Positions 1 to 4,740 of a DNA stretch of 5,579 bases are shown here, one piece after another. How positions within the stretch are numbered: the first letter of the stretch is position 1; every line of letters starts with the position of its first letter. The position numbers and the translations under genes were made by a program. Where the stretch lies: contig WFSH01000118.1 in the NCBI GenBank assembly GCA_015486145.1, positions 1 to 5,579 of the forward strand, read 5' to 3'. Origin of the DNA: Mesoaciditogaceae bacterium (lineage in GTDB: Bacteria > Thermotogota > Thermotogae > Mesoaciditogales > Mesoaciditogaceae). Under the pieces are notes generated by a model that saw only the letters and a list, made by a program, of their open reading frames with translations, did not search any database and was not told the origin of the DNA.

Positions 1-45
1 AAACGTCTGAATCAGTTTTGACAAGGCTTCAAAAAGATTACACTC

Positions 46-62
46 ACCGCTTGTAAAGCGGT
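46..62. other. Small GC-rich hairpin
   Basis: ACCGC (46-50) and GCGGT (58-62) form a perfect 5-bp stem around a 7-nt loop TTGTAAA. It sits inside a longer-range pairing of TTTGACA (17-23) with TGTCAAA (70-76). The loop looks like a tRNA-Tyr anticodon loop, but no D arm, T arm or acceptor stem surrounds it. It could be part of the leader RNA of a leftward gene beyond the window. No function can be assigned. Confidence 0.35.
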
Positions 63-142
63 ACTAAAATGTCAAAGAATGTGTTATTCGAAAATGTTAT
101 CCATACGATCGTGAAGAGATCCCAGTTCTTTCGGTTCTCTGC

Positions 143-171
143 ATTATCTCGGAGAGAATTAAAAATTTGAA
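143..171 (-). promoter_or_regulatory. Possible weak leftward promoter
   Basis: Read on the minus strand, TTCAAA (171-166, 4 of 6 matches to TTGACA) is followed after exactly 17 nt by GATAAT (148-143, 5 of 6 matches to TATAAT). A start near position 136 would send transcription out of the left edge, through the 46-62 hairpin. No leftward reading frame is visible before the edge, and in such AT-rich DNA a match of this quality can occur by chance. Confidence 0.22.
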
Positions 172-256
172 GTCTCATTTGAACCAAAATAAAAAACGCA
201 CGTCTAAATAGAGAAATACCCCCCTATCCCCCTTAATACTTAAATACATATTTTCA

Positions 257-282
257 AAAAGCGGACCGCCCGGTCCGCTTTT
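257..282. terminator. Intrinsic terminator, probably bidirectional
   Basis: GCGGACC (261-267) pairs perfectly with GGTCCGC (272-278) around a GCCC tetraloop. AAAA (257-260) can pair with TTTT (279-282) to lengthen the stem to 11 bp. The plus strand has a T tract at 279-282 followed by CTGTGTT. The minus strand has five T's (260-256) followed by a GAAAATAT-like stretch, so it could stop RNA polymerase from either side. It insulates the asnA unit, whose promoter starts 77 bp downstream, from whatever lies to the left. Confidence 0.88.
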
Positions 283-330
283 CTGTGTTATTCCCGTTAT
301 TTCTCTTCCGTTATTCAAAATGTTACCAAC

Positions 331-370
331 ACAATTTGGAGGAAAACCAAAATTTTTCTTGACAAATTGT
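331..370. repeat. Inverted repeat abutting the asnA promoter
   Basis: ACAATTTG (331-338) and CAAATTGT (363-370) are perfect 8-bp inverted copies separated by 24 nt. The right copy overlaps the -35 hexamer (359-364). Between them a smaller inverted pair, TTTGG (335-339) and CCAAA (347-351), is nested. The position would suit a repressor or activator site for the asnA promoter, but the repeat is AT-rich and no regulator is encoded nearby. Treat it as a candidate operator only. Confidence 0.25.
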
Positions 371-387
371 TTTTTATGTGGTATCAT
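359..387 (+). promoter_or_regulatory. Sigma-A-type promoter of the asnA leader
   Basis: A perfect -35 TTGACA (359-364), a 17-nt spacer and -10 TATCAT (382-387) preceded by an extended -10 TG (379-380) make a strong housekeeping promoter. Transcription should begin near 393-395, giving about 25 nt of untranslated RNA before the leader-peptide ATG at 420. The promoter is placed so that the transcript includes the whole attenuator (420-563). A strong constitutive promoter with control applied afterwards is typical of attenuated operons. Confidence 0.88.
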
Positions 388-419
388 TTTTGACAAGTGT
401 TAATCAAAGAGGTGCGAAA

Positions 420-497
420 ATGTTTAGTTATGTTCTGAACATAGTTGAATTAAACAACAATAATAATAATCCGATCGACATCGGTCGATTGGGTTAG
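420..497 (+). CDS. Asparagine-rich leader peptide of asnA (25 aa)
   Basis: A short reading frame begins at ATG 420, preceded by the strong Shine-Dalgarno site AGAGGTG (408-414) at 5-nt spacing, and ends at TAG 495-497. The peptide starts MFSYVLNIVEL, then has six consecutive Asn codons (453-470: AAC AAC AAT AAT AAT AAT), then PIDIGRLG. Counting Asn7, 7 of 25 residues are Asn. It has no enzymatic features. Its likely role is to make translation stall when charged tRNA-Asn is scarce, as the His and Trp runs do in the his and trp leaders. The stop codon lies at the end of the 5' arm of the putative antiterminator (479-495), so a ribosome that finishes the peptide would cover that arm. Promoter, ribosome site, codon run and downstream gene all agree, so I am confident it is a regulatory leader rather than a chance frame. 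Confidence 0.9.
   Translation: MFSYVLNIVELNNNNNNPIDIGRLG
468..490 (+). promoter_or_regulatory. Attenuator pause hairpin (1:2)
   Basis: CGATCG (472-477) pairs with CGGTCG (482-487, one G-U) around the loop ACAT. After a single bulged C (471), AAT (468-470) pairs with ATT (488-490). The hairpin starts at the last Asn codon and uses the same bases (479-490) as the 5' arm of the antiterminator, so the two cannot coexist. A ribosome on the Asn codons would melt or block it. It is the counterpart of the 1:2 pause hairpin in classical amino-acid attenuators. Confidence 0.7.
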
Positions 498-534
498 TTG
501 TGTAATTAGAAAAACGAAACCCAACGGGCCGGTG
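479..534 (+). promoter_or_regulatory. Attenuator antiterminator (2:3)
   Basis: TTGGGTT (489-495) pairs perfectly with AACCCAA (518-524). After a 2x2 internal loop (487-488 with 525-526), CATCGGTC (479-486) pairs with GGCCGGTG (527-534), giving six Watson-Crick and two G-U pairs. The second block occupies most of the 5' arm of the terminator (527-536), so this fold prevents termination. It needs 479-495 free of ribosomes, which is the case when a ribosome stalls early in the Asn run (from 453), but not when one sits at the stop codon 495-497. Confidence 0.75.
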
Positions 535-563
535 GCAATTAAAAGTCACCGGCCTTTAATTTT
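527..563 (+). terminator. Attenuator terminator of asnA (3:4)
   Basis: The arm 527-536 (GGCCGGTGGC) pairs with 545-554 (GTCACCGGCC): ten continuous pairs, one of them G-U, closed by an 8-nt loop AATTAAAA. The tract TTTAATTTT (555-563) follows. It lies between the leader peptide and asnA, directly upstream of the asnA ribosome site (568-574), so it can only be an attenuator. It should be the default structure when the leader is translated to its end, and also when the leader is not translated, because the 1:2 hairpin then forms. Confidence 0.9.
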
Positions 564-580
564 ATCTGGAGGTGTTTAAA

Positions 581-1498
581 GTGGACAAACTTGAAAGTGT
601 GGAAGAAGGACTTAAGGTAAAAAGAGAAGTTTTAGAGGTGTCGAGCGACTTAATCTCATCAATGGGGCAGTTTCTGAGAAAACGAGGTTTCATCGAGATT
701 TTACCCGTGGTAATCTCGCCCATTACCGATCCGTTGAATCATTCTGTTTTTGACGCTGGAATAGAATATTACAACGGAAAGTATTCACTCACCAAATCCA
801 TGATATTTCACAAACAACTGGCAATGCGAATTCATCCAAAGATCTTTTCGTTTTCGCCAAACATTCGTTTAGAAACGAAAGATAAAAGAGACAGTGGGCG
901 CCATTTGATAGAATTCACACAACTCGATCTCGAAATGCGGGATGCAACTCGCGACGATGTGATGAGCTTAGTTGAAGAAATGTTAACTGATGCATTCGAG
1001 AAATTAGAAGAAAAATTCGGGAAGTTCTTAAGGGAAATGAATCCCCATTTTTCAATACCCAAGATTCCCTTTGAGCGTGTCAAATATTTGGAAGCTTTGC
1101 AAAAATATGGATCGAATTTCGAAAGTGTGCTTTCTGAAAATGCAACTCAGCCCTTTTGGTTGATAGATATTCACATTGACGATCGCGAATTTTACGACAA
1201 ACTTGATGACAATGGAAAAACTTTGCGAGACATGGATCTCATTTATCCCTATGGTTTCCAAGAGGCATCTTCTGGTGGTGAAAGAGAGTATGAATATGAA
1301 AAGATCTTACGGCGCATGGAATACAAAGGAAATGATTTGGAGTCTATGAAATGGTACCTTGAGGAGGTAAAGAAGGGAATTCCACCTTCAGCTGGATGTG
1401 GAATTGGAATAGAACGTCTTACACGATTTGTCTGTAATCTTGATGACATAAAAAGTGCCCGGCTTTTCGCAAAAAAACCGGGTGAACTTGCCATTTGA
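581..1498 (+). CDS. asnA: Asparagine synthetase, archaeal (AsnRS-derived) type
   Basis: A 305-residue class II aminoacyl-tRNA-synthetase-fold protein that corresponds to the AsnRS/AspRS catalytic core without an anticodon-binding domain. This is the architecture of the archaeal asparagine synthetase, which makes Asn from Asp, ammonia and ATP through an aspartyl-adenylate. Visible motifs are LTKSMIFHKQ (about 71-80, substrate pocket region), motif 2 RLETKDKRDSGRHLIEF (96-112), YPYGFQEASSGGERE (222-236, matching the GFGEISGGSERE-like segment of AsnRS) and motif 3 GCGIGIERLTRF (272-283). I place the start at GTG 581, because GGAGGTG (568-574) then lies 6 nt upstream. A start at GTG 572 would overlap that ribosome site. 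The Asn-codon leader and attenuator upstream independently support an asparagine-related role. A protein that charges tRNA-Asn is less likely without the OB-fold domain. It ends just before a shared terminator and is probably monocistronic. Confidence 0.87.
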   Translation: MDKLESVEEGLKVKREVLEVSSDLISSMGQFLRKRGFIEILPVVISPITDPLNHSVFDAGIEYYNGKYSLTKSMIFHKQLAMRIHPKIFSFSPNIRLETKDKRDSGRHLIEFTQLDLEMRDATRDDVMSLVEEMLTDAFEKLEEKFGKFLREMNPHFSIPKIPFERVKYLEALQKYGSNFESVLSENATQPFWLIDIHIDDREFYDKLDDNGKTLRDMDLIYPYGFQEASSGGEREYEYEKILRRMEYKGNDLESMKWYLEEVKKGIPPSAGCGIGIERLTRFVCNLDDIKSARLFAKKPGELAI

Positions 1499-1505
1499 AT
1501 TGAAA

Positions 1506-1532
1506 AAACACACCCCGTCTTGGGGTGTGTTT
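1506..1532. terminator. Bidirectional terminator between asnA and rpmE
   Basis: AAACACACCCC (1506-1516) pairs perfectly with GGGGTGTGTTT (1522-1532) around GTCTT. On the plus strand the stem is followed by CA and seven T's (1535-1541). On the minus strand the six A's at 1503-1508 become a T run. It begins 8 bp after the asnA stop codon and touches the rpmE stop codon (1534-1532), so one hairpin closes two convergent genes. Confidence 0.93.
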
Positions 1533-1735
1533 CATTTTTTTCCATATCTTCTGTTAAATCGATCAACTCTACCCTCAGTATCTATGATATTCGTTCGCTT
1601 ACCCGTAAAAAATGGATGACACGCGGCACAGACTTCTAAACTTATTTCTTCTTTTGTTGAAAGAACTTTGTACTCCGCCCCACATGCACATTTAGCGATA
1701 ACTTCATGAAGCTTGGGATGTATACCTTTTTTCAA
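1532..1735 (-). CDS. rpmE: 50S ribosomal protein L31 (zinc-ribbon type)
   Basis: A 67-residue protein of the large ribosomal subunit, near the usual L31 length of about 65-75. It carries the C+ zinc-binding set: C16 and C18 (KCACG) with C36 and C39 (VCAACHPFFTG), followed by the conserved tail DTEGRVDRFNRRYG (52-65). The start is TTG at 1735, since AAGGAGG (1751-1745) lies 9 nt upstream and the family begins MKKGIHP. An ATG at 1756 would add seven residues (MSRRFFT) encoded partly by the ribosome site and is unlikely to be used. It is transcribed leftward from its own promoter, and the leader of about 28 nt is too short for a riboswitch. Having all four cysteines makes it the zinc-loaded paralogue; no zinc-free copy is visible here. 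Confidence 0.96.
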   Translation of the reverse strand: MKKGIHPKLHEVIAKCACGAEYKVLSTKEEISLEVCAACHPFFTGKRTNIIDTEGRVDRFNRRYGKK

Positions 1736-1769
1736 CGTAAAAAACCTCCTTGACATCTTCTTTACACCG

Positions 1770-1798
1770 ATTATAACACAAAAAACTCGAAGGAAAAA
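1770..1798 (-). promoter_or_regulatory. rpmE promoter
   Basis: On the minus strand a perfect -10 TATAAT (1775-1770) carries an extended -10 (TGTTATAAT). The -35 region near 1798-1793 (TTTTCC) is poor, as is common with extended -10 promoters. Transcription should start near 1763, about 28 nt before the TTG start. Its -35 and spacer region runs into the rightward dciA promoter. Confidence 0.75.
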
Positions 1799-1799
1799 G

Positions 1800-1815
1800 T
1801 GGTATAATAAACTGT
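1800..1815 (+). promoter_or_regulatory. dciA-gyrB operon promoter (extended -10)
   Basis: TGGTATAAT (1800-1808) is a perfect -10 hexamer at 1803-1808 with the extended TG motif. No good -35 is present at 17 nt spacing; the region around 1780-1785 is A-rich. The expected start is 1814-1815, which coincides with the GTG start codon of dciA. The core is only 27 bp from the opposing rpmE -10, so polymerases bound at the two promoters would overlap. Confidence 0.72.
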
Positions 1816-2101
1816 GTCTGAACGCAAAATATCAAAGCTTTTTGAAACTTTAGCACGCAAAGATCCTTTTTTTTCTGAACTCGAAAACAGAATGGAGATT
1901 AATGCCGCATGGAGGAAAGCGGCAGGTGATCTCTTAGCCTCTAAAACTTACGCCTCAAAGGGAAAAGATGGCGTATTAGAGGTATGGTCAAATGATTCCG
2001 TCGTTCTTGCAGAAGTTCGTTTCAGATCCACAGAGCTTTTAAAAGCTCTCAGCGATGGTGGAATGTATTTCAAAAAAATCGTTGTAAAAAGACTTAGGTA
2101 A
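1814..2101 (+). CDS. dciA: DciA-family (DUF721) protein, probable helicase loader
   Basis: A 95-residue protein with the DUF721 pattern: a conserved Trp and Gly (W33, G38, in AAWRKAAGDLLAS), then a variable turn, then L-x-V strands (VLEVWSNDSVVLAEVRF, 54-70) and a leucine-containing helix (72-79). DciA proteins load the replicative helicase DnaB in bacteria that lack DnaC or DnaI. Position supports the call, as this family sits directly upstream of gyrB in other bacteria such as Mycobacterium. The GTG start at 1814 lies at the predicted transcription start and has no Shine-Dalgarno site, so the mRNA appears leaderless. The next in-frame ATG (residue 27, 1892) also has none and would remove the N-terminal region. 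gyrB follows after 12 bp. Family membership rests on motif pattern and context, since the sequence is divergent. Confidence 0.8.
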   Translation: MSERKISKLFETLARKDPFFSELENRMEINAAWRKAAGDLLASKTYASKGKDGVLEVWSNDSVVLAEVRFRSTELLKALSDGGMYFKKIVVKRLR

Positions 2102-2113
2102 AGAGGTGGCAAG

Positions 2114-4039
2114 ATGGGTTTTAACACAAACGAAAAAAGCGATTACAATGCTGACAGCATAAGAATTTTACGCGGACTTGAGGCTGTGAGAAAACGGCCT
2201 GGGATGTACATAGGATCAACTGGGTCAGCTGGATTACATCATTTAATAAATGAAATAGTGGACAACAGTGTCGATGAAGCAACGGCAGAGTTTTGTGATT
2301 GGGTAAGAGTGGAAATAGCTCCTGGTTCCATTGTGACGATCGAAGATAACGGACGAGGCATACCTGTGGATGAGCACTCCGAAGAACACAAAAGTGCCTT
2401 AGAGGTTGTTATGACTGATTTGCATGCCGGTGCAAAATTCTCTCAAAGAACTTACAAAGTCAGTGGAGGGTTGCATGGTGTTGGAGCCAGTGTGGTTAAC
2501 GCGTTAAGTGAATGGATGGAAGTTTTCGTCAAACGAAATGGAAAGTTATACAGGCAAAAATACGAACGTGGAGTTCCAACAACACCTGTCGAGATAATTG
2601 GAGAAGCGGAAGGTTCGGGAACTAAAACGGTATTCAAACCGGATTCACAGATATTCAAATCTATAGAATTCGACGGGAGAATAATAGAGCACAGACTCAT
2701 GGAATTGGCCTTCCTTAACAAGAATTTAACCATAGAATTTGTCGATTCAAGAGAAGAAGAACCGCACAGAAAAGTCTTCCATTACGAAGGAGGAATAAAA
2801 GAGTTTGTCAAATATCTTTCACGTAATTCCAAACTCGTCATAGACGAGCCCGTTTACCTTTCAGGCAAGAAAAACGGCGTAGAAATGGAATGCGCTTTTG
2901 TTTACACGAACAATTATGATGAGACGTTGGAGGCTTTTGTGAACAACATAAACACCGTTGAAGGTGGAACACACGTCACCGCTTTTCACGGTTCTTTGAC
3001 AAGGATCATGAATGATTTTGGGCGTAGAACAGGCGTACTCAAAAAGAACGATGAAAACTTTAAGGGAAGTGATACTCGTGAAGGGTTGGTAGCGGTGTTA
3101 AGTGTAAAAGTTCCCGAGCCCCAATTTGAAGGACAAACTAAAGCAAAACTCGGCAACGAAGAGGTTTCAGATGTCGTTAACTCGGTAATGCAGGACAAAC
3201 TTCCAGAGTTTTTGGAAATAAACCAAAAGGTTCTCAAGCGTATTCTCGAAAGAATATCTCAGGCAGCATCTGCACGTATTGCTTCAAGAAAAGCCCGTGA
3301 AATGGTCAGAAGGAAAAGTGCATTTGAAAATACATCTTTACCTGGTAAACTCGCCGATTGTACGATGAGTGGCAAAAAAGATTCTGAAATTTTCATCGTT
3401 GAGGGAGATTCAGCTGGAGGTTCGGCAAAGCAGGGACGTGATCGTAACCTTCAAGCCATTCTTCCGTTGAGAGGAAAAATACTCAACGTTGAGAAAGCCA
3501 ACATGGATAAGCTTCTTAAGAATGAACAAATCAACAACATAATAATTGCCCTTGGAACGAACATAGGTAATGATTTTGACATTTCGAAACTTCGTTACGA
3601 ACGTATTATCATAATGACCGATGCCGACGTTGACGGAGCTCATATAAGGACCTTGTTGCTTACCTTGTTTTACCGCTATATGAGGGAGCTTTTGGAAAAT
3701 GGCAAAGTCTTTTCAGCCATGCCACCGCTTTATCGTATAAGTTACGGCAAAAAGCACGTTTACGCCTACACAGAAGATGAATTAAAGAAAATATTGAATG
3801 GGCTGAATGAAAAAAACCAAAAATTTGAGGTTCAAAGGTACAAAGGACTTGGCGAGATGAATCCAGAGCAACTGTGGGAAACGACCATGAATCCGGAATC
3901 TCGTAAAATCATAAAAATCAGCATTGAAGATGCTGAGTACGCCAACGATGTTTTTCGCATACTCATGGGTAACGACGTTGAGAGTAGAAGGGAATTTATT
4001 TCAAGGCACGCTCTCAATGCCACTAACATAGATGTTTAA
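2114..4039 (+). CDS. gyrB: DNA gyrase subunit B
   Basis: The ATPase subunit of DNA gyrase, 641 residues, the length of GyrB forms without the enterobacterial insertion. With GyrA it introduces negative supercoils using ATP. The GHKL ATPase has the N-box EIVDNSVDEA (47-56, catalytic base E47), DNGRGIP (78-84) and GGLHGVGASVVNAL (118-131). The transducer contains QTKAKLGN (341-348) with the ATP-sensing lysine K343. The Toprim domain has EGDSAGG (430-436) and the metal-binding aspartates D503, D505 and D507 in MTDADVDGAH. The tail has QRYKGLGEM (574-582). All key residues are present, so it should be active. The ATG at 2114 has GAGGTG at 2103-2108. QRYKGLGEM and the dciA neighbour favour GyrB over ParE. 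gyrA is not in the window. It is co-transcribed with dciA and the ftsQ-like gene. Confidence 0.97.
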   Translation: MGFNTNEKSDYNADSIRILRGLEAVRKRPGMYIGSTGSAGLHHLINEIVDNSVDEATAEFCDWVRVEIAPGSIVTIEDNGRGIPVDEHSEEHKSALEVVMTDLHAGAKFSQRTYKVSGGLHGVGASVVNALSEWMEVFVKRNGKLYRQKYERGVPTTPVEIIGEAEGSGTKTVFKPDSQIFKSIEFDGRIIEHRLMELAFLNKNLTIEFVDSREEEPHRKVFHYEGGIKEFVKYLSRNSKLVIDEPVYLSGKKNGVEMECAFVYTNNYDETLEAFVNNINTVEGGTHVTAFHGSLTRIMNDFGRRTGVLKKNDENFKGSDTREGLVAVLSVKVPEPQFEGQTKAKLGNEEVSDVVNSVMQDKLPEFLEINQKVLKRILERISQAASARIASRKAREMVRRKSAFENTSLPGKLADCTMSGKKDSEIFIVEGDSAGGSAKQGRDRNLQAILPLRGKILNVEKANMDKLLKNEQINNIIIALGTNIGNDFDISKLRYERIIIMTDADVDGAHIRTLLLTLFYRYMRELLENGKVFSAMPPLYRISYGKKHVYAYTEDELKKILNGLNEKNQKFEVQRYKGLGEMNPEQLWETTMNPESRKIIKISIEDAEYANDVFRILMGNDVESRREFISRHALNATNIDV

Positions 4040-4050
4040 AGATTTGTAAG

Positions 4051-4740
4051 ATGGATCATTTTGACGCGAGAGCACGCTTTGTCATCTCTTTCATTGGCAT
4101 TTTTTTGATCATACTGATGATAAAAGCCATCCTCGCCATCAATTTTGATCCGGTAATATACAAATTGGAAATATCTGGAAATGAATTTTTGAATCCGCAG
4201 TATCTTGAGAGAGAAGTTTTGCCGGTGGGCGGTGTACACATTTCCGATCTAAGGGTACCTCACAATTCTTTTGTTGAATCTTACAGAATACGCTACGTTG
4301 GCAATGGAACAGCTAACTTGATATTGAAAGAAAGAAAGCCGTCGTTTGTGGTAGCCACGCAAAATGGATATTTTCTTACCTCAGCGGGAGGGATTTTTCT
4401 ATTTGAATTGTCGAAAGCTGAACTTTACCGCGCCACCGGGTATAAGATTTTTTTTGGAATAGATCCAACAAGTATGGATAGAAACGGGATAATTAATCCT
4501 AAAATACTTTCAGAAATAAGAACGATTCTTTCTTATCCACCGTGGTTCAAAAGGCTCATACTCGAAATCAATGTTGAACAAAGAACGTTGTATTTTGTTA
4601 AAGGTATCGCGATAAAAGTAGACAGTTTTAACTTAAAAAAATCTTACGAGCGGTTGATCGTTGAACTCCTCAGGAACTCCCCGATCGGAGCAAGGTATCT
4701 TGTCGTTGGTAAGAATTTTGTTCGCCTTCCAAATCGTTGA
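4051..4740 (+). CDS. ftsQ: FtsQ/DivIB-like cell-division membrane protein
   Basis: A 229-residue bitopic protein with a short basic cytoplasmic N-terminus, one membrane segment (about 10-30, interrupted by K25), then an extracytoplasmic part. Residues 35-95 resemble a POTRA domain: VIYKLEISGNEFLNPQYLEREV (36-57) follows the pattern of FtsQ and related POTRA proteins, and KERKPSFVVATQNGYFLTSAGGIF fits the ErkP...G...D..G stretch of FtsQ. The C-terminus ends in a short strand-like segment (YLVVGKNFVRL). FtsQ links FtsK and the FtsL/FtsB/FtsW/FtsI septum machinery. The start ATG is 11 bp after the gyrB stop codon with no clear Shine-Dalgarno site, so translation probably depends on coupling to gyrB. 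As I recall, Thermotoga maritima also has a gene between gyrB and ftsA-ftsZ, which would fit. Its last 71 bp overlap the opposing ABC ATPase gene. FtsQ sequences diverge strongly, so the call is moderate. Confidence 0.65.
   Translation: MDHFDARARFVISFIGIFLIILMIKAILAINFDPVIYKLEISGNEFLNPQYLEREVLPVGGVHISDLRVPHNSFVESYRIRYVGNGTANLILKERKPSFVVATQNGYFLTSAGGIFLFELSKAELYRATGYKIFFGIDPTSMDRNGIINPKILSEIRTILSYPPWFKRLILEINVEQRTLYFVKGIAIKVDSFNLKKSYERLIVELLRNSPIGARYLVVGKNFVRLPNR

Larger units (their letters stand above)
1..256. other. Non-coding left edge, no gene recognised
   Basis: I see no supportable coding sequence in this stretch. The only open frame entering from the left edge closes at 54-56 after 17 unremarkable codons. 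A leftward open frame covering 175-396 has no Shine-Dalgarno site and crosses both the terminator and the asnA promoter, so it is not credible. The stretch does contain a small hairpin (46-62) and a weak possible leftward promoter (143-171). It may be the 5' region of a leftward gene beyond the window edge, or a spacer before the terminator at 257-282. Nothing resembles SRP RNA, tmRNA or a tRNA. Confidence 0.6.

Noticed and set aside
18..44. Rightward promoter TTGACA ... TACACT
   Set aside because: The -35 is perfect, but the spacer is only 15 nt, the -10 is weak, and no gene follows before the terminator at 257-282.
3..56. C-terminus of an upstream rightward gene
   Set aside because: Only 17 codons are open from the edge (starting TSESVLTRL) and they match nothing I recognise. 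There is no downstream terminator until 257, so the evidence is insufficient.
46..62. tRNA-Tyr anticodon arm
   Set aside because: The 5-bp stem and 7-nt loop with GTA fit an anticodon arm, but no acceptor stem, D arm or GTTCGA-type T arm is found at the required distances.
97..105. DnaA box / replication origin near dciA-gyrB
   Set aside because: TTATCCATA has one mismatch to the E. coli box and is isolated. A second near-match (TTATCCACC, about 4533) lies inside the ftsQ-like gene. There is no cluster and no adjacent AT-rich unwinding element, so gyrB proximity alone does not make an origin.
175..396. Leftward 73-codon reading frame
   Set aside because: It has no ribosome site and runs through the perfect terminator hairpin and the asnA promoter. 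Its composition is typical of a chance frame.
399..563. T-box riboswitch controlling asnA
   Set aside because: I see no T-box consensus sequence or stem I specifier loop, and the leader is too short. The translated Asn run explains the architecture better.
572..580. GTG 572 as the asnA start
   Set aside because: This codon is part of the Shine-Dalgarno sequence GGAGGTG (568-574). GTG 581 has ideal 6-nt spacing.
4625..4668. Terminator for the ABC ATPase gene on the minus strand
   Set aside because: A run of seven T's exists on the minus strand (near 4636-4642), but the sequence before it forms only a 3-bp stem, so it is not a convincing intrinsic terminator.
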